Source of the DNA: Spirochaetia bacterium
GTDB taxonomy: Bacteria; Spirochaetota; Leptospiria; Turneriellales; JAOUFE01
NCBI GenBank assembly: GCA_029857955.1
Contig: JAOUFY010000009.1
Location: forward strand, 1-58,244
DNA: 58,244 nucleotides
Reading direction: 5' to 3'
Shown: positions 1-8,267 of the stretch, one piece after another
Numbering within the stretch: the first letter of the stretch is position 1
How the letters are laid out: every line of letters begins with the position of its first letter
The notes under the pieces: model-generated
What the model was told of the DNA's origin: nothing
Databases searched by the model: none
The model's input: only the letters and a program-made list of their open reading frames with translations
Made by a program: the position numbers and the translations under genes

Positions 1-56
1 TTAATTCTGTCCATTATGTCTTTGGGAAGTTTTGATTCTTCTTTTAAGGGTTTCAT
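1..56 (-). CDS. Start of a possible reading frame leaving the left edge
   Basis: On the minus strand an ATG at 54-56 opens a frame that stays open to the edge of the window, giving 18 codons that begin MKPLKEESKLPKD. The frame is open upstream to a TAA near 100, but no other start codon is seen there. It begins about 50 bases inside the IS-end-like motif at 109-124, so it could be the beginning of a transposase or another gene of a mobile element. The piece is too short to identify. Confidence 0.2.
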   Translation of the reverse strand, partial: MKPLKEESKLPKDIMDRI

Positions 57-108
57 GCGACCAATATCAAATTCTTCGACTGTATATAACGCACTATTTT
101 CTTACTAA

Positions 109-124
109 AAAGTAGCCGCTCCCA
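109..124. repeat. IS-end-like motif, copy 1
   Basis: The 16-mer AAAGTAGCCGCTCCCA is found here and, perfectly inverted, at 51468-51483. A diverged version lies at 24199-24216, directly after a decayed transposase. In all three places it borders non-coding or mobile-element-like sequence, so a terminal inverted repeat is the simplest reading. Here the element body would lie to the left, outside the window. Confidence 0.4.
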
Positions 125-194
125 AAATTTAAATACACCTTATAAGACTTAATTGTTGACAACATATGAAAAACTATTCGCCTGTCGTTAAAGG

Positions 195-268
195 GCGCGT
201 GTAGCTCAGGTGGTTAGAGTACTTGCTTGACATGCAAGGGGTCACTGGTTCGAGTCCAGTCATGCGCA
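195..268 (+). tRNA. tRNA-Val (anticodon GAC)
   Basis: A full cloverleaf can be drawn by hand. The acceptor stem pairs GCGCGTG (195-201) with CATGCGC (261-267), with one G-T pair. The anticodon arm is CTTGC/GCAAG around loop TTGACAT with anticodon GAC at 229-231. The T arm pairs ACTGG with CCAGT around TTCGAGT. The discriminator base is A268 and CCA is not encoded; seven A residues follow and then the thrS start codon. GAC reads the valine codons GUC and GUU. It must be co-transcribed with thrS or read through into it, because there is no room for a thrS promoter. Confidence 0.95.
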
Positions 269-275
269 AAAAAAA

Positions 276-2180
276 ATGTTTAAACTTATTCTGCCCGACA
301 AAAAAACCGTTGAAGTAAATTCTGATAAAACGTATTATGATGTTTTCAAGGAAAATTTTCCTCAGGTTTTAAAACATTCGCTGGCCGTTAAATGCGGGGC
401 TGAAGTTTTAGATTTAAATGCAGCCGTAAATTGTTCAGGGGAACTTAAACCTGTTACTTTTGATTCCGATGAAGGAAAAGAGGTTTTCTGGCATTCGAGC
501 GCACACGTTTTAGCTCAGGCTGTAAAACGAATTTACCCAACCGCTCAGCTTACATTTGGCCCTGTGACAAAACATGGTCCCGGGTTTTTTTATTATGATA
601 TTTCTCTGGCGCAGTCCATTTCAATGGACGACTTACCTTTAATAGAAAATGAAATGTTTAAAATTGTTTCTGAAAAACTTCCTGTCAGCAGACATGAATA
701 CAGTCGCAAACAGGCCATTGATGAATTTAAAGCTCTTGGTGAAAATTTTAAAGCTGAAATAGTAGGCGATATTCCCGGTTCTGAAAACATCACGGTTTAT
801 AAACAGGGTGAATTTCAAGATCTCTGCCGCGGGCCTCATGTTTATAATACGTCGGCTCTTGGTCACTTTAAACTTACTGCCATCTCCGGCGCATATTTTA
901 AAGGCGATTCGAGCAAACCAATGTTGCAAAGAATTTATGGCGTGAGTTTTCCGACTGAAAAAGAATTAAAATCATATTTACATAGAATTGAAGAAGCTAA
1001 AAAACGGGATCATCGTTTAATTGGTAAAGAGCTGGATTTATTTAGCTTTCATGACGAAGCCGCCGGAATGCCGTTTTACCATTCCAAGGGTACTGTTTTG
1101 TTTAATCTGCTGCAAAATTACATTCGCGGCGAATGTGAAAAACGTGGTTACGATGAGTTAAGAACTCCTGTTGTTTTATCTGATGAGTTGTGGATGCGTT
1201 CCGGTCATTATGAAAATTTTAAAGAAAACATGTACTTTACCAAGGTAGATGAACGCGGATTTGCGATTAAACCCATGAACTGCCCCGGCGCAACGCTGGT
1301 TTATAAAAGTCATGCCAGAAGTTATCGTGATCTTCCTCTTAAACTTGCCGAGTTTGGACTGGTTCATCGTCATGAACTTTCGGGTGTACTTCATGGACTT
1401 TTTAGAGTACGGGCTTTTACACAGGACGACGGCCATATTTTTTGTACGCCAGACCAGCTACCTGTTGAAGTTGAAGAAATTATCAAATTTACACTTGAAG
1501 CTTATCAAAAATTTGGTTTTGAAAAAATTTCCATTTTTATTGCCACACGCCCTGAAAAATCAATGGGATCGGATGACATCTGGCAAAAGGCAACATCTGC
1601 TCTTATTGATTCAATAAATAAACTTGGCCTTGATTATAAAATTAAAGACGGCGAAGGCGCTTTTTACGGACCTAAAATTGAGTTTAATATTGAAGACAGT
1701 CTTGAGCGAAACTGGCAACTGGGAACCATTCAAGTTGATTTTTCCATGCCGGAACGTTTTGAGCTGGAATATACCGGTTCTGATGGAGCAAAATCACATC
1801 CAGTAATGATTCATCGCGCGATTTTAGGTTCGGTTGAACGTTTTATGGGAATTCTAATTGAACACTTTGCAGGAAAATTACCTGTCTGGCTTTCGCCGAT
1901 TCAAGCCCGTGTTCTTACCGTATCAGAAGGTAATATCGACTATGCTAACCATGTCGTTAAACAGTTGAAAGCTAAAAACATTCGTATTGATTCTGATTTT
2001 CGAAATGAAAAAATTGGATATAAAATTCGCGAATTTAATTCTCAAAAAATCAATTATGCCTTGATCATTGGCGATAAAGAATCCGCTGATCAAACAATCT
2101 CTGTAAGAATCCGCGGCGAGCAAAGCAGCCCTTCTATGAGTGTAGATCAATTTATAGAAATTATTTCAAAACTTGTATAA
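276..2180 (+). CDS. thrS: Threonyl-tRNA synthetase
   Basis: A class II aminoacyl-tRNA synthetase that charges tRNA-Thr and edits Ser-tRNA-Thr; cytoplasmic. The 634 residues are the usual full length. In order there is a TGS domain (about 1-60), the SAD editing domain with HSSAH (His73, His77) and CRGPH (Cys185, His189), the class II core (about 250-530; motif 2 region FRVRAFTQDDGH, motif 3 region GSVERF), and the anticodon-binding domain (about 540-634). The core also shows MNCPG and HRHE as expected for the zinc site. The ATG at 276 is required to complete the TGS domain, yet it lies 7 nt after the tRNA-Val discriminator base, so there is no Shine-Dalgarno sequence. Its stop codon abuts the stop codon of the convergent TPR gene with no base between. 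Confidence 0.97.
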   Translation: MFKLILPDKKTVEVNSDKTYYDVFKENFPQVLKHSLAVKCGAEVLDLNAAVNCSGELKPVTFDSDEGKEVFWHSSAHVLAQAVKRIYPTAQLTFGPVTKHGPGFFYYDISLAQSISMDDLPLIENEMFKIVSEKLPVSRHEYSRKQAIDEFKALGENFKAEIVGDIPGSENITVYKQGEFQDLCRGPHVYNTSALGHFKLTAISGAYFKGDSSKPMLQRIYGVSFPTEKELKSYLHRIEEAKKRDHRLIGKELDLFSFHDEAAGMPFYHSKGTVLFNLLQNYIRGECEKRGYDELRTPVVLSDELWMRSGHYENFKENMYFTKVDERGFAIKPMNCPGATLVYKSHARSYRDLPLKLAEFGLVHRHELSGVLHGLFRVRAFTQDDGHIFCTPDQLPVEVEEIIKFTLEAYQKFGFEKISIFIATRPEKSMGSDDIWQKATSALIDSINKLGLDYKIKDGEGAFYGPKIEFNIEDSLERNWQLGTIQVDFSMPERFELEYTGSDGAKSHPVMIHRAILGSVERFMGILIEHFAGKLPVWLSPIQARVLTVSEGNIDYANHVVKQLKAKNIRIDSDFRNEKIGYKIREFNSQKINYALIIGDKESADQTISVRIRGEQSSPSMSVDQFIEIISKLV

Positions 2181-4121
2181 TCAATTCATCCTGGAAATGA
2201 TTTTACTTTTGTAATTTAAACTATCTTTATAATTTGGCGACATTCTATCGAGAATTTCCCACTGATTATAGGCCTGATCAAATTTTCCCAGGTTATAGGC
2301 ATCCAGCATGAGAACATATCGAGCTTCTGAATTTACCGGATTAGCTGAAATATATTGATCAATATACTTGCTGGATTCCTGATATTTCTTCAAGGTTAAT
2401 AATAACTTCGATACATTCAATAAAGCTTCCTTATTTTCAGGATCTTCTTGTAAAATTTCTAAATAAGTTAATTGAGCTTTCTCGTTATCTTTGATTATTT
2501 CGTAGTTTTGAGCGAGTTTATTTTTAAGTTTTAAGTCTTGAGTATTTTCAATACCTGAATTTAATATTTGTATTGCTTTATTCATTTCAGCGCGGCTTTC
2601 ATATATATTTGCAAGATTATAATATGCGTTGACATAATCTTTATTGTAATGGATAGCTTCTAAATAACTTTTTACACTGTTTTCATAATCCATTAAACGA
2701 CCAAAAATGATTCCCATATTAAAATACGCTTCAGGGTAATTCGCTTGTAATTGTATTGATTTACGGTATGCATTTAATGCAGCCTGTTTTTGATCAAGCT
2801 TGCTGTATAAAACCCCCATGTTATAATACACAGATGCATCGCTTGTACCCAATTCTATGGCTTTGTTGTAATAATAAAGAGCCTTTTCTGGTTCAGGTTG
2901 TTTTAATTTTGCATATACGATTCCAAGATTGATATACACTTCATAATAATTGGGCCTGTATAATAATGATTTTTTATAATTTTCTATTGCTTGAGGATAT
3001 TCCTCTTCGCCAAGTCCAAAATGTGATCTTGCCAGATTAAAATAATAAACTGCTTCTGTCGGGAATTGTTCCGAAAGCTCTGAAAATATAATTTTAGCTT
3101 TTTGATATTCTTTAAGCTTTAAATATATAGAACCAATTTCTGATTTTGTTTTTGTAGAATTTGGCGCATTATCGAGTCCTTTTTTTAACCAATACAGACT
3201 TTTTTCATATTCTCCTGTTTCTAGATAGTAATCCGCTATTACATGGTACGTTTGCAAATAATCCGGATAGGCCTGTGCTACTTTTTTAAGCGCATTGAGA
3301 GAGTCTTCAGGTTCTGATTTTATCATTAGTTTTGCCCGATATACTCTTGCCCGAACCATTTCAGGATCAAAATGAATGGCTTGATTTAAACTTTCCAGCG
3401 CCCCATCAATATTTTGCATTTTTATTTGAGTCAAAGCAAACCAGTAAAGCGCTTTAGCCTTTCTTTCCATACTGGAAAGACCTTCCGATTTTTTAAAATA
3501 TTTTATTGCATCATCATAATGCTTTGAACGGTAGCTAAGATATCCCATGTTCATATATGCTTCATACGAAGAATTTTTATATTCGAGAAATTTTTCGAAA
3601 TATTTCATGGCTTTCGAATAATTTGATGAGTTTTTACTATAAAGAAGTCCCATATTATAAAAATAACGCGGGTTGTTTGATTGAGTTATTTTACTTAATA
3701 CATCGATACCCTTTTGATATTCACCTTTTTTATAATATAGATAGGCCAACGTTAACGTTGTTTCCATATCATTTTTTAAATTTACATCTGTAATATTTTC
3801 AATACTGCTTATTGCCGCTTTCCACTGTTTTTCTTCAATCAACCCATTAATTTTATTTACATTTTCAATTTTTGTTTTATCTGTTAAATATGCTGTATTT
3901 TCTAGATTTATTTTCTGTAAAATACTCGGTTGATCATCAAGATCAACTTCTTCACGATTTAAATTAACCAGAACCAGATCATCCTGATTATCAATTTTTC
4001 TATCAATCACCAAAAGAGCAATTAACAAAGTAAGTATTAAAAATAAATATGGAAAAAAGCTTTCTGTAATTAATATTTTTATTTTGGTTTTTAATTTATT
4101 TTCTGATTTTAATTGTACCAC
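2181..4121 (-). CDS. Membrane-anchored tetratricopeptide-repeat protein
   Basis: This 646-residue protein has a short basic N-terminus and one hydrophobic segment (about 20-40), which predicts an inner-membrane anchor with the rest outside. From about residue 95 to the end it is almost all TPR units: the 34-residue pattern with A/G-x3-Y-x-x-A and a closing P is visible well over ten times (examples: EAYMNMGYLSYRS, AYYNLANIYESRA). TPR arrays bind other proteins, so a scaffold role is likely. It is the last gene of the minus-strand envelope operon: its ATG follows the stop of the ATP-grasp gene directly. It is convergent with thrS with zero spacing. The partner is not deducible from sequence. 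Confidence 0.85.
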   Translation of the reverse strand: MVQLKSENKLKTKIKILITESFFPYLFLILTLLIALLVIDRKIDNQDDLVLVNLNREEVDLDDQPSILQKINLENTAYLTDKTKIENVNKINGLIEEKQWKAAISSIENITDVNLKNDMETTLTLAYLYYKKGEYQKGIDVLSKITQSNNPRYFYNMGLLYSKNSSNYSKAMKYFEKFLEYKNSSYEAYMNMGYLSYRSKHYDDAIKYFKKSEGLSSMERKAKALYWFALTQIKMQNIDGALESLNQAIHFDPEMVRARVYRAKLMIKSEPEDSLNALKKVAQAYPDYLQTYHVIADYYLETGEYEKSLYWLKKGLDNAPNSTKTKSEIGSIYLKLKEYQKAKIIFSELSEQFPTEAVYYFNLARSHFGLGEEEYPQAIENYKKSLLYRPNYYEVYINLGIVYAKLKQPEPEKALYYYNKAIELGTSDASVYYNMGVLYSKLDQKQAALNAYRKSIQLQANYPEAYFNMGIIFGRLMDYENSVKSYLEAIHYNKDYVNAYYNLANIYESRAEMNKAIQILNSGIENTQDLKLKNKLAQNYEIIKDNEKAQLTYLEILQEDPENKEALLNVSKLLLTLKKYQESSKYIDQYISANPVNSEARYVLMLDAYNLGKFDQAYNQWEILDRMSPNYKDSLNYKSKIISRMN

Positions 4122-4982
4122 TTATAGAACCTCCAACAATCCTTTTTGATTGGCTTTTTGTATTTCAAGACCCGGTCTGGCATTAATTTCAAGCAGCATT
4201 GGGCCGTTTTTTTCATCAAGGGTAAAGTCAAAACCAATATATTGCAATGAAACAATATCTGATACTGCTTTACAATAATTAATCATATCATGTAAAAATG
4301 GTATTTCGTGCCCTTTAAGAGTTATTCCAGAATCGGGATGAGATGTAATATAACGTCCCTTCAATATACCCGATGTTGTTATACCTTCGATTAAGTCAAT
4401 TCCAATACCAATGCCGCCCTGATGTAAATTAGCTTTTCCATGAGATTTACTCGTAGGAATTCTCAGCATAGCCATAACTGGTTTTTTTTTAAATATTAAT
4501 AGTCGAATATCGGCAAGTCCTCTTGTATAAAATTTTTTAAAAAATTCATGCGGAAAAATTCTTCTTTCAATCAATGCCTTATCCTGAGTTCCAAATGAAT
4601 AAACGCCCATTATAATATCGGCAACATGTTTTCGAATTTTTTTATAATTTACCAAATTACCGTCAATATCATAAATACCATTTGGGCCCTTTTTATCTAA
4701 AACCAGAATTCCGTTACCGCCTCGACCTTTATTTGGTTTAATCACCACATTTTCAAATGTTGAAAAACTTTCTTCAAAATTAAGTAAATCTGTAAACTGA
4801 GTATATTCTCTGAGAGTTTCAGGAAAAGGAACGCCGGCTTTTTGAAAATATTCTTTTGCCAAAGATTTTTCATCAGCAATTTTAAAAAATTTACGATTAG
4901 CCGATGGATATACATAATCCAGATTTCTCCGGTTAATGCCCAGTATATTTTTATGGTCGCCTTTTATTATGGATGTAATCAT
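4122..4982 (-). CDS. RimK-like ATP-grasp ligase (alpha-L-glutamate ligase-related family)
   Basis: The 286 residues show an ATP-grasp fold: the nucleotide-binding strand and glycine-rich loop VVIKPNKGRGGNG at about 79-91, and the metal-binding end LLEINARPG at about 263-271 (Glu265 and Asn267 are the expected Mg ligands). The N-terminus (LGINRRN, then an ADEKS-x-AK segment) matches a RimK-related family usually seen beside a membrane transglutaminase-fold/7TM protein, exactly its upstream neighbour here. ATP-grasp enzymes of this type ligate amino acids or peptides to a carboxylate; the substrate is unknown. There is no signal peptide, so it is cytoplasmic. A terminator-like hairpin lies just upstream of its ATG and no Shine-Dalgarno is seen. 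It directly precedes the TPR gene. Confidence 0.8.
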   Translation of the reverse strand: MITSIIKGDHKNILGINRRNLDYVYPSANRKFFKIADEKSLAKEYFQKAGVPFPETLREYTQFTDLLNFEESFSTFENVVIKPNKGRGGNGILVLDKKGPNGIYDIDGNLVNYKKIRKHVADIIMGVYSFGTQDKALIERRIFPHEFFKKFYTRGLADIRLLIFKKKPVMAMLRIPTSKSHGKANLHQGGIGIGIDLIEGITTSGILKGRYITSHPDSGITLKGHEIPFLHDMINYCKAVSDIVSLQYIGFDFTLDEKNGPMLLEINARPGLEIQKANQKGLLEVL

Positions 4983-4994
4983 ATTTAAAATAGT

Positions 4995-5033
4995 TTAAAA
5001 AATAAGCGCTTCCATGTCGTTGACTGGAAGCGC
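4995..5033 (-). terminator. Terminator-like hairpin inside the envelope operon
   Basis: GCGCTTCC (5006-5013) pairs with GGAAGCGC (5026-5033), extended by an A-T pair, and on the minus strand it is followed by TTATTTTTT. This is a good intrinsic terminator for the beta-barrel and transglutaminase genes, yet the ATP-grasp start codon is only about 13 nt beyond the T-run. It may set the ratio of upstream to downstream gene expression. Confidence 0.65.
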
Positions 5034-5085
5034 CAAAGTTAAGTGACGGATATTAGAGAAAAAATAGTAACTTTTATTCAACATT

Positions 5086-6711
5086 TTAATAATTATTTTG
5101 AACATTACCTGGAATTCCTTTAATTAGATCGGCAAAACGGAGATATTCAAAAAGTCTAAATCCTGCCCATCTTCCCACCATAATGTTAATTCCAATAAGA
5201 GCTAAAATCAATTCAGGAAAAGAAAGCATGATCATTTGCAAAAATGTCGAATGAATAAAATAAAATGAAACAATGATAACAATAATGGTATTTAACGTAA
5301 CCATTGCTAATTTTTTAAAACTGGATTCTTCCATTAAAATCGTCACTCGATTTATAGTAATGGCGACAATGGCCACAGGGAAAAACACAACATACACAAG
5401 ACTATATATGTTAAATTTTAGTCCTATACTAAAAGTAATCAGTAAACTTAAAATTACAAAAGATAACAAGATCGCCATTCGAGGATGATAAAGTAAATCA
5501 AGTCTCGAAATAAACGTGTTGATTAAATAGACTATTGAAATTATACCAAAAAAAACAAGTATTCCCGTAATCACCCCGGTATTGCTCAACACTGACGCAA
5601 TTAAAATTGGTAAAAATGTTCCAAAAGTTTCAAGTCCGATTATATTTTTTAAAATAACAGAAATTAACGCGGCAAAAGGTAACATTAACAGATACACAAA
5701 AATATCAAGAGACAAGTTAAATTTTTCAAATTGATTTAAAAGTCCATAAATATTTATCGGTAAATCTTTAAATGTTTCACCTGCATCAACCCTCGGCAGG
5801 TTTACAGTCTCAAAAGAATAAATATAGTCAAAATTAATTCCAGAAGTTCTTTTAAAAAGAACCTGATCGCCGTAATACAAGGCTATGTAATTTTTAGGTA
5901 ATTCAGCAAAATAATCATTTGTAGGACAAAATGGAACCCACTGGCCATTTATATAAATTTCCACCCATTGATGCGTTATTTTTTTAGGACTCTTGTTTAA
6001 TATAATTCCTCCCACCAGTCTAGCTGGTAGTCCAAGATTTTGCGCCATCGCTACGTAAAGTCGACTTTTTCCATTACAACTTCCTTCCATTAGTAATAAG
6101 CAAGACTCAGCATCAAGCTCGCCGGAAAAATTAATATAACGAATATCTTTAGTTATAAACTTATGAATGGCTTGAATTTTTTCATATAAAGTGTTCGCAT
6201 TTTTGGTAATTTCATCAAGCTTTTTTTTTATAGCCTGTGAATTAACCTGTATTTTTTTTGATTCTTTAGCAGCTTCAGAGTCTTTTAAATAAACCTTGAT
6301 ATTATCTGGAATATATTCGTTTAATACTGTTTTTTCATTAAATACGTACTTCATATGATGCGAATTAATATACGCAACGTATTCCATACGATTATTTCCT
6401 GAAATTTTATTCGATTGCCAGATGATCCGTCTATTTGGGCCATCATTTGATAAAGAAAAGGAATAAGAATCTGAAATCCCCTGTTCTTTTGATATAGTCT
6501 GTTTGCTATTGTTTAACGGTGCAAAGGTTTTAACTCTAATTGATTCAGGGTGTTGATTTTTTGTATTGATCGACAATGTTAGTTTATAACCTTTCTGAGG
6601 TATAACATTTTCCATACTATAATTATACAAAAATAATTTTACAAAAATAATACAGGCGGGAATCATTAAAAACCCGACCGCCATTACACGCCAATTTCTC
6701 AAGTATTTCAT
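5086..6711 (-). CDS. Transglutaminase-fold protein fused to seven transmembrane helices
   Basis: The 541 residues start with one membrane helix (about 10-30), followed by an extracytoplasmic region with a transglutaminase core (about 160-270), then seven hydrophobic segments (about 310-525). The core keeps the cysteine (EGSCNGKSR, Cys212) and histidine (ITHQWVEIY, His247), but the third triad position, normally Asp in a DPT motif, is Cys262 in PFCPT. The family is known as inactive transglutaminase fused to 7TM and is typically linked to a RimK-like ATP-grasp ligase; its function is not established. Its ATG overlaps the stop of the upstream beta-barrel gene by 4 bases (ATGA), so the two are translationally coupled. 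It may bind or process a peptide or a ligated product at the periplasmic face. Confidence 0.8.
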   Translation of the reverse strand: MKYLRNWRVMAVGFLMIPACIIFVKLFLYNYSMENVIPQKGYKLTLSINTKNQHPESIRVKTFAPLNNSKQTISKEQGISDSYSFSLSNDGPNRRIIWQSNKISGNNRMEYVAYINSHHMKYVFNEKTVLNEYIPDNIKVYLKDSEAAKESKKIQVNSQAIKKKLDEITKNANTLYEKIQAIHKFITKDIRYINFSGELDAESCLLLMEGSCNGKSRLYVAMAQNLGLPARLVGGIILNKSPKKITHQWVEIYINGQWVPFCPTNDYFAELPKNYIALYYGDQVLFKRTSGINFDYIYSFETVNLPRVDAGETFKDLPINIYGLLNQFEKFNLSLDIFVYLLMLPFAALISVILKNIIGLETFGTFLPILIASVLSNTGVITGILVFFGIISIVYLINTFISRLDLLYHPRMAILLSFVILSLLITFSIGLKFNIYSLVYVVFFPVAIVAITINRVTILMEESSFKKLAMVTLNTIIVIIVSFYFIHSTFLQMIMLSFPELILALIGINIMVGRWAGFRLFEYLRFADLIKGIPGNVQNNY

Positions 6712-8042
6712 TTAAATTTATAGGTTACGCCGGAGTTTACGCTAAAGTTATTAAATGAAAAATTTATATCATAATTTTTCGTTGCCGGATTCACACCCGG
6801 TACGTATGGCGGATAATTTGTTTTTTTGATCAGCATATCGCCTTCTGCAAAAATTTCCAGGTTTTTGCTTAAGCTATATCCTAAATCAAGGCTTGCTTTT
6901 GTATAATATTTATACAACGTTTTATTATCCAATGTTTTCGTTGAATCAAAACTTGTGGAAGCATAGTTTTGCAGATCTTCTGAAAATTTAATGGAATATT
7001 GAAAATTTTTAATTTTTTGCTTTATTTCAATACCAGGTTCAAAACCTGTGTACGAATAATAACCCTGATACTGATCTACATTAAAATCAAGTGACGCAAT
7101 TGGTTTAACCTCAAGTTTGATTTTCTCAAAGTAAATACCTAAAGCAACTGTTGTCTTATTATTTAATTCTATATAAAGCGGATTGGGCGATGTCATATAA
7201 TGTGTTTTTCCTGTTATTGCATCCCTTGCAAGAGCAATATCATATGTAGAAGATTCTACTTTATTGATTAATTCCATTTTTAATGGCTTTACTCCCTCAT
7301 ATTTAGCGCCTACAACTAAAAATAAACTGCTGTAAGAAGAAGGTGTAAGATGAGTCGGTACATTTATGTTAAACGCCGGATCGCTATTATCAATATTTCT
7401 TAAATAACCAGGATTAAGATAAATTTCGAGGTTTTCAACTTTTGTAAAAATAAAATTTAGCTCAGGTGAAATACGCTGATAAGAATTACGATCCGTAGGA
7501 AGATAAGAGTCATACTTTGGATCCGGTACTCCGTTAAAACCCAGCGGATTTGGCTGATAAAGATCTGGCCACGTAGGGCGATACATCCATTGGTATTTTA
7601 ATTCAAAATTAATTTCGCCATAATTGTTTAAAACTCCAAATTTACCATAAGCATACTCCTGATATTGATCCAGGGTTAATTTTGTTCCTTTTGGTCCTAT
7701 AAAAGATTTACGAGCTTCTGTTTTACTATGAAGTTTAACATACATACTTTCAGTTATATTATATTTCAAACCTGCTAATACCTGGGCCCCTATCAATGGA
7801 GTATTTACATTATAACTTTGGTAATTAAATAAACCGCCGCCATAACCCTTTATATTTAGATCATAATCAAATGAATTTTCTGATTTAGACTGCTTGATTA
7901 CAGTATCCGGCTTCATACTTTTATTGTCAGTTTGAACTTTTATATTTTGATTTTTATCTGTTTCTATTGTAAACATAGACGAGGGGTTAATGAATGCCAT
8001 TATTAAAATTGTAAAAAACGTTAAGATATTATTTTTTTTCAT
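6708..8042 (-). CDS. Predicted outer-membrane beta-barrel protein
   Basis: A cleavable signal peptide is clear (MKKNNILTFFTILIMAF, end near residue 25). The mature part shows alternating polar/hydrophobic strands of about 10 residues ending in aromatic residues, repeated to the C-terminus, which closes with SGVTYKFK. That pattern is typical of an outer-membrane barrel; from the length, perhaps 14-16 strands. No specific family is recognised. It is the first gene of the operon with the transglutaminase-7TM, ATP-grasp and TPR genes, so it may be the outer-membrane component of that system. Confidence 0.65.
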   Translation of the reverse strand: MKKNNILTFFTILIMAFINPSSMFTIETDKNQNIKVQTDNKSMKPDTVIKQSKSENSFDYDLNIKGYGGGLFNYQSYNVNTPLIGAQVLAGLKYNITESMYVKLHSKTEARKSFIGPKGTKLTLDQYQEYAYGKFGVLNNYGEINFELKYQWMYRPTWPDLYQPNPLGFNGVPDPKYDSYLPTDRNSYQRISPELNFIFTKVENLEIYLNPGYLRNIDNSDPAFNINVPTHLTPSSYSSLFLVVGAKYEGVKPLKMELINKVESSTYDIALARDAITGKTHYMTSPNPLYIELNNKTTVALGIYFEKIKLEVKPIASLDFNVDQYQGYYSYTGFEPGIEIKQKIKNFQYSIKFSEDLQNYASTSFDSTKTLDNKTLYKYYTKASLDLGYSLSKNLEIFAEGDMLIKKTNYPPYVPGVNPATKNYDINFSFNNFSVNSGVTYKFK

Positions 8043-8083
8043 GCAAAATACTTTTCCTTTATATTTTAAGTCCCTAAAACGTC

Positions 8084-8127
8084 AAAAGCCGGATAGCTGC
8101 ATACAAATTTACAACTAGCCGGCTTTT
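8084..8127 (-). terminator. Hairpin downstream of secF
   Basis: AAAAGCCGG (8084-8092) pairs with CCGGCTTTT (8119-8127), with a few extra pairs (TAG/CTA) inside a loop of about 26 nt. It lies between the end of secF and the start of the beta-barrel gene. On the minus strand the stem ends in CTTTTGACG, a short T-run, so it may terminate the sec operon. A second AT-rich hairpin lies near 8167-8193. Confidence 0.45.
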
Positions 8128-8267
8128 AAGTCCTTTATTGTTATGTAGATTTAAATTATGTAATTACCGGACACTCTTTTTTAAAAAAGTGTTCTTTTTC
8201 TTAATTACTTAATTATTACGTTAATGAGTTCCTATGACTTTAGAAACCTAAAAGCCTATGAGAAATT

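Noticed and set aside
156..178. Promoter with TTGACA at 156 before tRNA-Val
   Set aside because: The -35-like hexamer is good, but no acceptable -10 is found at 16-18 bases; not annotated.
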